DNA of 64,000 nt from Megamerina dolium (Eukaryota > Arthropoda > Insecta > Diptera > Megamerinidae): assembly GCA_963854835.1 (NCBI GenBank), contig OY978529.1, forward strand, positions 8,372,501 through 8,436,500, given 5' to 3'. This document shows positions 47,914 through 60,293 of this stretch, in pieces (the stretch's first letter is position 1; each line of letters opens with the position of its first letter). The translations under genes were made by a program, and so were the position numbers. The notes under the pieces are model-generated. The model did not search any database, had not been told where the DNA came from, and saw only the letters and a program-made list of their open reading frames with translations.

Positions 47914-49090
47914 TATTTTTTTTTATATCTTTACAGATTATGAAAGAGGGCGAAAATGCTTTTCCAACAGACGCAAAATCGTTACTAGTATTCTGAGAGG
48001 TTCTATGAATTTTTTAGTAACTTGTGAGAACTGATTTTCAACTTTAATCTCAGTTAGCTTAAAGTTTTTGGAATGTTAATCCACAGTTGCGGAAATGAAA
48101 CTGATTAATATATCAGCACTACGGATGAAGTCATCAGTTTTGCATAGAAAAGAGGGAATTGTTAACTCCCTAATTGTTTTGTAATGTATGCATTGAGAGT
48201 TAATGTAACAATTACATAAATGATAGCACAGTTTGTTTATTCAGTAGTTAAGTAGTATCAGAAATGCGGCCACTATCGATGCAAGTTTCTTGTGGTTTTT
48301 ACAACTACTGAGGAAATCATCATATGCGAAGTAAACTGTGCAAGGTATTATACATTATTAAATTGCATACGATGTGTAAATTACATAAATAGACAGATGA
48401 ATATGCATATATTATAAGTATTTTTTTTAAATCAATAATAGATATATTACATTGCACTGCATTGCAAAAGCCATTTTACGATATCATGTAGATATTAGTT
48501 TCACTTTCAGTGAAATGACATTTATTGTACGTCCTGTGGGTTACTGGAATAACAATTCATGCCGCCGTCAGATGATTGATTGCCAAGTAGTATTATTATA
48601 TATCTCAAGATGTACGGCACAAAGGCTCCATCAATGGTTATTTGTACTGACAGAGACAGAGTCACTAAATCCTCAACGGTCTTTAACGTCTAGAGGATCA
48701 CTATGATAATGAAAGACTTGCAAGTCGTTAACGAACGATCAAAAATAGGAAGAGCTTTCTTTCTTTCTGAATTCGCAGCCATGAAGCGACAGAGTGATGG
48801 GCCCATTAAGGGCAGACCCAAAAACAGCTTTCGAAAAATCAAAAAGTATAAATCTATATTGCTGACGAAGGACTTCCCGAATACAGTTCTAACCACAGGC
48901 CATGTTGTACGGAGGTTGAGATACTTGACACTTTTCAATATAGCGCACTTGACTGACAACAAATATCAACATCTGAATCGAAATTCGTGTTTATACCGTC
49001 TATGAAAAACACACATGAAACTGGATATTTTGGCACGTGCTTCACAGAATGGAACACATCGCTTTCTTTTGGAATACAAGAACTCAGCAC
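47914..49090. other. Unassigned DNA with one possible decayed frame
   Basis: The frame 48703-49005 (100 codons; SKIGRAFFLSEFAAMKRQSD) has no recognised family. No splice-bounded exon was found. Confidence 0.35.
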
Positions 49091-49094
49091 TGTA

Positions 49095-50382
49095 CGAGGG
49101 CGGATTGATAATGAAGCTACCTAAGTATGAATAAAACATTTTTTTTTTTTCAAAAACCATTTATTTCTCAACATTGTCTCCTTTTACTTCGACACACTTA
49201 GTAAGACGATATTCTAACTTTTTTATACCATCTGAATAATACGATTTCGGGAACCCCTCAAAATACGCGTTAATTTCGGTAATCACTTCTTCGTTTGAGC
49301 TGAATCTTTTTCCTGCGAGCCATTTTTTCAAGTTTGAAAACAGGAAAAAGTCACTAGGAGCTAAATCTGGACTATAAGGTGGATGATCAACCAATTCGAA
49401 GTGTATTTCACGTAATTCTAGCATCGCATCTAATGCTGTGTGAACTGGTGCGTTGTGTTGAAGAAAGAGCACTTTTTTCTTCTTTAAGTGTGGTCGTTTT
49501 TTCTTGATTGCATCATTCAATTGATCCAATAATTCACGATAATACTTTTCTGTGATTGTGGATCCTTTTTCAAGATAATCGATAAGCAATATTCCGAGTG
49601 CATCCCAAAATACAGTGGCCATAACCTTGCCAGCCGATTTCACTGCCTTCGCCTTCTTCGGATCACTTCCACCAGCTTCCACCCATTGTTTCGATTGATT
49701 TTTGGTTTCAGGTGTGTAGTGTGGTGGACCCACGTTTCATCAACAGTTATTAATCGACTCCAAAAATCAACAGGATTACGCTTTATCATGTCCAAACACC
49801 GCTGTGAAGTGGTCTCTTGAACTCGTTTTTGTTCGACACTGAGCAAAGACGGCACCCATCTTGCCGATAGCTTTTTCATATGCAAAATGTTGAACACACG
49901 TTCATATGAGATGTTTACCATTTCAACAATCTCACGCAACTTTCCCCGGCAATCATTCATAACGATATCGATTATTTTCTTGATATTTTCTTCAGTAACC
50001 ACCTCTTTTGGCCTTCCTGTTGATGGTATTGTTGCAGTGCTTGTTCGGCCGCGTTTAAATTCAGCAATCCAATATTTTACCATGTAATCTGACGGAGCAG
50101 ACTCACCGTAATGTTTATCGAGCTTTTCTTTGGTCTCTTTCGCCGTTTTCCCTTTCAAATAATAGTGTTTAATCACTGCACGAAATTCGCTTTTTTTCCA
50201 TTTTTCAAGAAACACAAAAATTGGTTACTTCAAACGACTACAACAAATAAACTAATCGATGAATTTGGGTGAAATTTTTACAGCTGACGTTTGACAGATC
50301 TCAATTTAAAAAAAAAAAAAAAATTTTTGTGTTTGTGCTGCCTTTTTCGTACTTAGGTAGCTTCTTTATCAATCCGCCCTCG
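49095..50382 (-). mobile_element. Mariner element, 1288 bp, copy B of a pair
   Basis: Both ends show CGAGGGCGGATTGATAA in inverted orientation, with TA at 49093-49094 and 50383-50384. It is the same family as 35995-37262, with only a few per cent divergence by eye. Confidence 0.92.
49161..50215 (-). pseudogene. Mariner transposase, frameshifted, second Asp lost
   Basis: Frame 50215-49640 covers SEFRAVIKHYYLKGKTAKET to LITVDETWVHH. The same two extra bases as in the 35995 copy break the frame there. Frame 49733-49161 then carries YTPETKNQSKQWVEAGG, GILLIDYLEKGSTITEKYYR, FLQHNAPVHTALD (His replaces the second catalytic Asp), HPPYSPDLAPSDFFLF and GKRFSSNEEVITEINAYFEG to the stop. A third small shift affects the N-terminus. 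Inactive. Confidence 0.88.
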
Positions 50383-50596
50383 TATTAACTGGAATCTCTT
50401 CACTGAATTTTGTATCTGATCTTGTGGAACGGAAGTGTACGCGGAACTGAATCGAAAACGAAGTGCAATACGTGTCCATTCAATTTAGCTTTATTTAAAT
50501 TGTTTTTGGAATTTAATTGAACGACATGATTAATGGAATCTAAAGCAGAACAAGTGCAGAATAGCTTACACAAGGAAAAAAAAAGGAAAATTTTCT

Positions 50597-51568
50597 AACG
50601 CCCATGTAAGACGTGGCTCACGGTCAAAGTTCAAATTTGCGACTCAATAAATTCACTATTTTCTTTTTACAAGATGGGTATCAAAAGAAAGATCTTTTTA
50701 ATACCTTTTCACCGATATCTAACATCTAACATCTATAACCTATTTTGAATATTTTAAAGAGTTATGGAAAAAAAAGGGATTTTCTTCAAAAACCGATTTT
50801 TTTTTTAATAATCACTAATAACATATAAAAAATTTAGAACCGTTTTAAAGGCCACACAAATAACCTTTTTAAAAATTGATACTTCATAAAATTTGGTCAA
50901 TATTGATGGGTTTCTTCAAATTTAGTTTCGCGACCATCAGTATTTTCGGTTATGTTTTTTTTTGATAGCCGGCCTTTGGCTGGTCTTATAGGCCCGACGC
51001 CGGTAATTAATCCTTACAGGCTCGACGCTGACTTCGCAACCATCAGCATTTTCAGATAAAAGTTTTTCTTGATAGCCCGACTTTGGCCGGGCGCAAAAAA
51101 ACAAGTAACCCTTATAGGACCGACACCGGCTTCGCAACCATCATTCTTTTACAATATTTACTTTTATCACCATAATTCTCCTTTGTCTAACTACGTCTTC
51201 CGTATTCACTTAATTGAAGTAGACAAAGTATGAAGATAAAAAAAATATTAAAAATACATAAAAAATTATAAAAAATTTGTTTAATACCCCATTACAAGGG
51301 TAATTGTATGGCCTTTAATTTGGTGCTAAATTTTCGATACATTAATAGAGCTTAATTTCGTTCGAAAAAAAATATGTTTTTGAAAAAAGATATTTTCAAA
51401 TTTTTATTTTTGAGAACTTTTAAAATGTAAAAAAAAAATTTGTAATGTATAAAATGTTATATATCACTGAAAATGTATTAAAAATACCTTTCTTTTAATA
51501 CCCATATTGTAAGCAAAAACTGGGAATTTATTGAGTAATAACGATGAGCCACGCCTTATATGGACGTT
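50597..51568. mobile_element. Long-TIR (foldback-like) non-autonomous element
   Basis: The outer sequence AACGCCCATGTAAGACGTGG at the left pairs with the inverse of ...CCACGCCTTATATGGACGTT at the right. The imperfect inverted similarity continues inwards for roughly 280 bp on each side, for example GGGTATCAAAAGAAAG with CTTTCTTTTAATACCC. The centre holds GC-richer direct repeats containing TCGCAACCATCA (50928, 51034, 51130) and GCCxGxCTTTGGCxGG. No coding capacity. A target duplication was not identified, so the exact ends are approximate. Confidence 0.75.
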
Positions 51569-51689
51569 GGCGACAAAAAATGTTTGGTTTTTTATATTCA
51601 CAAAAATAGGCTCTACATTTTAATTTCGAACTTATGTCGAAAATACAATATATTAAGTCAATTTGACACTAACATCGGATGATGGTTAA

Positions 51690-52345
51690 GGGGGACTTAC
51701 ACCTTGTAAGCCAATTTTGGAGCTAGTTTTTGACATTTTATTGTAAAGAAACTAGAAAAGATTTTCATTTAAATTTTTTTTTTATTTATTAGTAGAACAA
51801 TAGAATACCGCACATGATTTTTGTTCCATAGTCATGTTGACTTACAAGACCTTGAGATGACATTAACAGCGCGCGCCTCAAAAGTGAAAGGTCAAACGGT
51901 GTATATGATTAGATCGACCCTAGTTATCTGAAATCGAAAATTCACTTTCTCAAAATTTCGATTTTTCACAAAATGGTGGGTATTTTTTCACAAGATTATG
52001 TAAAACTGTCAAAATGCAGTAAATCGAAATTTCTTAAAAGTGAACGATCGGGACCTTGCTAAGTATTTTCTGAAAAAAAAAAAAAAATTAATAAATCCGA
52101 TACGTTGATTTGTTCTCTCGTAATCGTGTACACCAGTTTGAAAAATTAAAGTTTCGGAAAACCGCGTTCAAAGTTTCAGAACAGTACAACACATGAATCA
52201 TGAGACTTACGATTAATCTGGATTAATCTTCAATACTCTCGAAATAGAGACGAATCCTTTTACAGGCTGATTTATAAGACCCATTAGATCAGAAAAATGT
52301 AAAAAAAAAATTGATTTTTTGAAAGTGACAAGGTGTAAGGCCCCC
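51690..52345. mobile_element. TTAA-flanked MITE, 656 bp
   Basis: TTAA lies at 51686-51689 and 52346-52349. The ends GGGGGACTTACACCTTGT and GGGGGCCTTACACCTTGT are an 18-bp inverted repeat with one mismatch. Internal phrases such as TTCAAAGTTT and GAGACTTACGATTAATCTG resemble parts of the MITE at 20705, suggesting two related families. No coding capacity. Confidence 0.9.
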
Positions 52346-52349
52346 TTAA

Positions 52350-52502
52350 GAGAGATAGGGGGCGATGCGATAAATATTGATATTATTATATACACATTAT
52401 TTTGAGTGTTTGTGTAGGTGGGTGTAAACATTCAAACGACCTTGTAGTTTATCATATGACTGACGTATTAAACAAATTTGATTTGACTAGAAACGAGCTT
52501 AC
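52350..52502. other. Intronic DNA next to the Spire exon
   Basis: Contains the donor GTAAGC of the exon at 52503-52543 (minus strand); otherwise nothing recognised. Confidence 0.5.
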
Positions 52503-52543
52503 CTTCTTATGTGAGGTTATCAAGAGTGCGTGACTGTCATAGC
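52503..52543 (-). CDS. spir: Spire, KIND-domain micro-exon (first exon seen)
   Basis: A 41-bp exon with a strong acceptor (GTTGTTCTTCCTCTACAG) and donor GTAAGCTC. Two bases finish a codon and 13 codons follow: YDSHALLITSHKK, ending in phase 0. The next exon begins in phase 0, so the joined reading [23 protein letters not shown] is continuous and parallels the [20 protein letters not shown] region of vertebrate Spire. The exon is too short to identify alone; splice-site quality and exact phase fit are the evidence. A preceding exon with the KIND N-terminus was not found up to 64000. Confidence 0.68.
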
Positions 52544-52644
52544 CTGTAGAGGAAGAACAACAAAAATATACTTTAATAAATACATAACAATTTCAAAGTA
52601 AATATTTTTAAACAATCTTGCAAATAGACTCGTATATACTCGTA

Positions 52645-53485
52645 CAGTGAACCCTCGGTTAACGAACACAATTCCTTCCAGGATCTTGTTCGTTATGCGA
52701 AACGTTCGTTAGGCAAAACCATTATTCCCATACAAATCAATATAAAATAGAATATTATGTTCCAGGTAAAAAAAAAAAAGTGGACTAAAAATTTCAACTA
52801 AAATATTTCAATATCTACTTTCATTGAAAGTTATACAATATAAATGTATAAAAATTTTTAAGTAACTGAATATCGTATAAGACGAAATAAGACCATCTAC
52901 AACGGAAAAATTGAAAAATCAATTTAAAAAAAAAAAACTCTTTTTATAATACCTACATGAATACCTAGGTTAGGTTATTGTGGCTGCCCTCTCTCTGAGA
53001 GGACACATTTAGGCTAGAAAGGCTCATTGTGATACCATCGAGCTTCTCTTCCAATACTATTGTACGGCGTAAAAACTTTATTGACCCAATAAGTAAAAAG
53101 GTCACGTGTCACCCAAGCCTTACTGTTGGACTTCCACATGACACTTGTCCTGCTTCTGTCGCCTCTTCTATTCGCACAAAAAAAAAACAGAGTAAATCGG
53201 TCTTTCATTGGTTTGTGGCCTGTTATTGCTTTCTTCTCTCGAAACCTAGAAAACAATATCTAGGTTTCGTTTAGGGGTCGTTTTCTTCCCACAAAAGACC
53301 AATTTGGTCACAATTATGGATGCCAGGACGTTTTTTTGAACGTAATTGCTTTAAACATTTCGTTCGTTCTTTTTTGTCGGTGCCTATACGAAACTTTGTT
53401 CGTTAAACGACACTTAAAAAATATTTTTTTGTTCGCTATGCGAAATGTTCGTTAAGCGAAGCGTCCGCTAACCGAGGATCCACTG
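52645..53485. mobile_element. pogo/Tigger-type MITE, 841 bp
   Basis: The ends CAGTGAACCCTCGGTTAACG and CAGTGGATCCTCGGTTAGCG (inverse of the right end) are flanked by TA (52643-52644, 53486-53487). Subterminal sequences repeat TTCGTTATGCGAAA and CGTTCGTTA. CAGTGxACCCTCGGTTA ends with such subterminal repeats are typical of pogo/Tigger-derived MITEs (family knowledge). The middle (about 52960-53270) contains foreign sequence, including a SINE fragment. Confidence 0.82.
52983..53060 (-). mobile_element. SINE 3' fragment inside the pogo-type MITE
   Basis: GAAAGGCTCATTGTGATACC and GAGCTTCTCTTCCAATACTA match 13265-13330, the 3' part of the SINE family in reverse. Confidence 0.65.
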
Positions 53486-53489
53486 TATT

Positions 53490-53945
53490 TGTATGTCGTC
53501 TGTATACTTATACTTTCTAAACCGCTGCACAAAGCAGGTAATTCGCTTCATCCAAATTGCGAATTCTTTGAAGATTTTGCGAAAAAAACAGATTGGCAAA
53601 AATCAGCAAATTCAACGATTTTCTTAAATCAAGAATTTCATTCCTAAATCAAGAATTTTTTCTAGTTTTAAGATTTTTATCTTGTTTTAAACTTGTCGTT
53701 CTTATTCATATCTTGGTTTAATATTTGGAAAGGTTAATGAAAAAAATGTTTTTTTCTTTAATTATGCAATTCTTAAATCAAGTACGACACAGCTTGATTT
53801 TAGACCGCTTGAAATGCTTGATTATATATTTGTTAGATATTTGCAAGAAAATCTTAGACATCCATGACTTCCTTAGCTTTTGAAAAAATTGATTTCCATG
53901 CACTTTTGGCAATTCTATAAAAATATAACTCTTTAATTATCTGGC
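53490..53945. other. Unassigned AT-rich DNA
   Basis: AAATCAAGAATTTT-like phrases recur near 53625-53660 and 53770. No gene recognised. Confidence 0.4.
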
Positions 53946-53948
53946 TTA

Positions 53949-54445
53949 TAGCCTAGACAGACGGCAGCCTAATTCCGGATTATCGAGTTAATTCGAATTA
54001 ACTCGGGCATTAATTGCAGCTAATCCGCATAAAGTCTATGAGTTAATTCTCAAAATAAAAGAGGATTAGGGCAATTTGCGATGGCAACACTGCTGAAAAT
54101 TGTCTATTGTGAAGTTTTCTCCATCCATTTTACAAAATATTAGGTGTGTTCGCTAACAAAAAACTTTCAACAACTGTTAACAGTTTTCAACATGAAAAGT
54201 GTTGGCGAACAAATAAATCCAGCTTTCAATTACGAACGGTGAATGTAAATTTATAAGTTTTTGATAATTTTCAGTTCACGTACTTCTTGTAGATAGTGAT
54301 AGTGATAGTAATGTAAGTGGACAGACCTAATAAAACAGCAATCAGCCGTTTAGTTAATCCGCAATACTGCCGTCTGTCAGGTTATTATTTTATTCGGATT
54401 AAGTGCGCCGGTAATCCGGAATTAGGCTGCCGTCTGTCTAGGCTA
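53949..54445. mobile_element. PIF/Harbinger-type MITE, 497 bp, perfect TIRs
   Basis: Terminal inverted repeats of 34 bp, starting TAGCCTAGACAGACGGCAGC, with no mismatch. They are flanked by a 3-bp TTA duplication (53946-53948, 54446-54448). TTA/TWA duplications are typical of PIF/Harbinger elements. The inside holds repeated TAATCCG and TTAACTCG phrases and no coding frame. The TTA could in principle be read differently, but this division gives both a perfect TIR and a duplication. Confidence 0.87.
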
Positions 54446-54449
54446 TTAG

Positions 54450-55235
54450 TTCGAATTGTGAATTCTATGGAAAAGCAGTCAATTCGTCAAGATGGGACAC
54501 GATTAAAAATTTGTTTAGATACCATTTTTCACTTGACGATCCAGGAGGAACTGACCAAACTGTTCTCATTAACCTGTTTATGTAGTGCATTTAGTCGACG
54601 ATCATCACGCCGATGTCATCGATGAGATGCAAACGAATAATGACGTTTGTTTATATCGAAGAATAACGATAATCAATCAATAACAAAATGACATGAGCCA
54701 TTTAACGGTAACTTTCATTTATTTTAGTACAGGATGACTTAAACAATTGCCATTGCAATTACATCATCTAGAATCGCAGCATTTTTTAGACTCAATCTCC
54801 AACAGATGCATCACTATCAAATATTCGCAAAAATTCTGGACGAGCCACAATGAAATAAGCGAGCAAAATCAACGCCTGTCTTAAGGTATTTATGGAGACG
54901 CATTGTGAAATTGACGTGTTGACCTTCGTCTTCAAAGTGATGCGACTTTTCAACATGATTCATGCCACCCCGGCAATTTTTCAGTAACCTTTCCAGATAT
55001 TGTTTGTAACTTCGTTCAGTAGGACAACCATGTAAACTGTGCTTTTCCAAACATCAACGCTACATTCAAGAATCATTGATGGCTACTAGAAAAATTTAAG
55101 CACCGCTTAACGACAGGTCACCAACTTCAACATACCCACTCAGATCAATCTACAGGGGTCTATTATGAGTTACAAGTCCATTGACATCGTCGCTGCACAA
55201 GAACATGTTGAAAAACAAGAACAACTATCCTATTA
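54450..55235. other. Unassigned DNA
   Basis: A minus-strand frame at 55050-54817 (77 codons; TERSYKQYLERLLKNCRGGM) looks somewhat protein-like but has no recognised family or splice sites that I can support. Confidence 0.35.
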
Positions 55236-55460
55236 AGCTGTAGCTCAGTGGTTCATGCGTTGGCCTTCTAACCTGTGGATCGTGGGTTCAATCCCCGGCT
55301 GAAGCATAACAAAATTTAATATCAAAAATATTTTTCTTTCTGGCAGTAACAATTTGCCAAAAATGCTTCTTAAAAGAGCTCTGTGGCGAACCTACATAAG
55401 TTAAAGTGATGTCATAAGGGTTCTCCCGTTCGGAATCGGCTAATATAAGTAAGTCCCTTC
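55236..55460 (+). mobile_element. SINE, diverged copy with internal deletion
   Basis: The head GCTGTAGCTCAGTGGTTCAT and box B GGGTTCAATCCCCGGC are followed by part of the body (CAAAATTTAATATC joined to TGGCAGTAACAATTTGCC) and GGAATCGGCTAATATAAGTA. The last part and the 3' motif are missing. Confidence 0.85.
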
Positions 55461-55464
55461 TATT

Positions 55465-56690
55465 GCAGTGCTTGCCTGTAGGCAGCAATCCTCCCGGTGA
55501 TGGTTTCGTTCGGTTGGAGCAGCATACGATATACGTATCGTATAATATGCAAACTTCAAATTGAAATTTGTTTATAGTAAAATACATTTTTATAATGTGA
55601 GGTCAAAGATATCTAAAAGTAAAAGATATAGGGCATTATATTTCTCTCCTAGAAGCGATGCTGAGTAATATTTTAATGAATGTTTCAACTTTGATCATTT
55701 TGTTTACGTTAGAAACGAAATGGTGATCGAATTCAGCGGCCCAAAGTACGTATAGTAGTGTTTATCTAATCTAGTGCATTATTCTGTTTGTTCCACGCCT
55801 ATAATTAATTTACGTTACTATAATTGACTTATCTAAAATTGTATTCTGGTAATCATTACTCTACTTTTTCAAGCACCCCATCGACAAAAAATACTGATGA
55901 TTATGTTGTAGGTGATGTAATTTTCTGCTATAGTATATTAAGAGACCGCAGCAGTTAGCTGTTAATAAGTCGAATTAAGAAACAACAAATGAAAGCCACA
56001 GACAAAACGAGAAATACTTCTGTTTTCAACGGAATTGGAAATTATTGAAAAAGCTAAATATCGTACAAATATCTAAATAAAATATGTAGCAACCCGACTT
56101 GTGTAGAGATTATGTTCGCTTTACATAATTATTGTTCACCCTGTTAAACACACGATACGAATGAGCGTGAAACAAAACTGATAGAAGACGAACATATTTC
56201 GGGAAGCAAAACATTACATTTTAGCTGAAAGTCCACACCAAGGCTTTATCGCATCCTACACGTCTGTCAAAAAACTAGAATCAGTGTAGTTGTATGCGGC
56301 AAGTTACACAACCCAAAGCGTAGGATACCTAAGATGCGTAGAATGAGAAAATAGGCCTACTCTCTACTTTTGTGAGCATCCTACGCATTGTACAAAGAGT
56401 TGGTTTTGATAGCCAAGGGTGTTGAATATTTTATTTTCGATAAATGCATTTGTTTCGTAAATTATTTTACTTCTATTTTTGTGTTAAAAAAGTTTTGCAG
56501 ACAAAGAAAAAACAAAAACTTCCTCCGAAAAAGCGTCGCACGTAATTTGAAATTCAAAAAAGTGTAAAATGCGTAGAATGTGTAAAACTAACATACAACG
56601 CATTTTCGCGGTGACGCAACTGCAATAAAAAATAATCTAAACGTAAAATTATCTTAAAAATTCCTAAATATATATACATGTATACCAAGT
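55465..56690. other. Unassigned intronic DNA
   Basis: GTAGAATG and TAGGATACC-like phrases recur near 56330 and 56570. No gene recognised. Confidence 0.4.
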
Positions 56691-58460
<1,770 letters not shown>

Positions 58461-58478
58461 TATATATATATATTTATA

Positions 58479-60129
58479 CAGTGGCTCACAGCTTATTTCG
58501 TACAGTGTATATATTTTTATGTACATGGCTGTAACATCGAAACTAAAAAACTTATCGATAAGTTTTGAATGTAGATGTCTGTGTATGTGTTTAGTAAACC
58601 TAATAAGAAAACGGGGAACCCCAAAAATTGTTCTTTTTGTCATGCAAGAGAGAAAAACTATTGATCAGCTGATTTTCAGCTCACATCTTATTTCGTACAC
58701 AAACTTCAATGTAGGTAATTTTCATTCTGCCGCGCAGTTACAAAGTTTTTTTGAATTGTATGAGTTTTTGGACCTTTTTAACTATTATAACAATTTTTAT
58801 TATTATTATTTTAAATAGTTAAAGTGCTGTAAATTAAACATTTAGCTTTATGGGTCATCGTACAACGATGGAACAGCGTAAACTGGTAATTAACCATTTT
58901 AGGAAAGGTCAGAGTGTGCAAAAAATTGCTGAAATGACAAATTTAAGTGCCTCAACTGTCCAATACATCATTCAACGCTTCGTTCGCGAAAATCGGTTGG
59001 AGAACAAGGGCAGAGAAGCACCTAATAAGATTTTCAACGCATCAGACGAGCGTTATATTGTACGAAAAATTAAGAAAAATCCAAAGTTATCCGCTCCGAA
59101 GTTGGCTGCAGAGGTTCAGCGTGAAATAGGAAAATCATCCAGTGCTGAAACTGTCCGACGTGTGCTGCGCAATCATGACTTGAACGGTCGAGTAGCCCGA
59201 AAGAAACCATTCATTTCGAAAATGAATATACAACGCCGACTTGACTTCGCCAAAGAGCATATTATTAATACTCCTGCGTTCTGGAATACCGTTATTTTCG
59301 CGGATGAGTCTAAGTTTAATATTTTTGGCTCGGACGGAATGTCATATGTTTGGCGTAAAGCTAATACCGAGCTAAACAAGGAGAACCTTAAGCCCACAGT
59401 GAAGCATGGTGGCGGTAGCGTGATGGTTTGGGCCTGTATGTCAGCAGCCGGAGTAGGTGAATTGGTTTTTATTGAGGGAACAATGGACAAAATGAAGTAC
59501 CTCGAGATTCTGAAAAACAATTTACTTCAAAGTGCAGACAAACTGGGTTTGCGGGAAGAATTTCGGTATTACCAAGATAATGACCCAAAACATAAATCTG
59601 GGATTGTGCAATCTTGGCTTATTTGAACTGCTCACACTTGATGTCTCCACCACCACAGTCACCTGACATGAATGTGATTGAAAATCTTTAGTCTATTTTG
59701 GACAATAAAATAAGAACACACAAGATTTCTAATAAGCAAGACCTAAAGAAGGTACTGATGGAGGAATGGAAAAAAATCACACCAGACATCACTCAAAAAT
59801 TGGTGGATTCAATGCCAAGTAGACTCCAGGCTGTCATTAACGCTAAGGGATGTCATACTAAATATTAAAATCAACATACTTTGTTTTTAGTTTGAACTTA
59901 AAGAGACTGTACGAAATAAGCTGTGACATGAATTTTCCTATTTTTTTCTTATTTTATTTTTTTATAGTGTCAAACACTAAAATTTTGAAAAAGTAAATTT
60001 TGGAGAATAAAAAACAAACCTTCCTTTCAAAAATGGCATTTATATTTTGTTCAAATTTTTGCTATATTAGGAATTACGACTGCAGCAATTTTTAAACTGT
60101 CACTGTACGAAATAAGCTGGGAGCCACTG
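58479..60129 (+). mobile_element. Tc1-type transposon, copy 3, full length but inactive
   Basis: 1651 bp, TA at 58477-58478 and 60130-60131, same orientation as copy 2 and only 18 bp of TA-rich sequence away from it. One base is lost and one gained inside, so the length is unchanged. All terminal sequences are intact, so it could still be mobilised in trans. Confidence 0.96.
58850..59890 (+). pseudogene. Tc1-family transposase with frameshift and nonsense (copy 3)
   Basis: Open for 258 codons (D152 and D243 present). It ends at 59626 because one G is missing in TTTGGAACTG (here TTTGAACTG), giving TGA. Further on TGG has become TAG in the ENLW block, removing the residue after the catalytic Glu region, and one T is inserted near 59853. 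There are also substitutions at residue 3 (His for Arg) and residue 24 (Gln for Arg). Confidence 0.95.
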
Positions 60130-60271
<142 letters not shown>

Positions 60272-60293
60272 TACGCCAGAACACCTCGCGCAC

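Noticed and set aside
48703..49005. 100-codon frame considered as a host exon
   Set aside because: No splice signals in phase and no recognised family.
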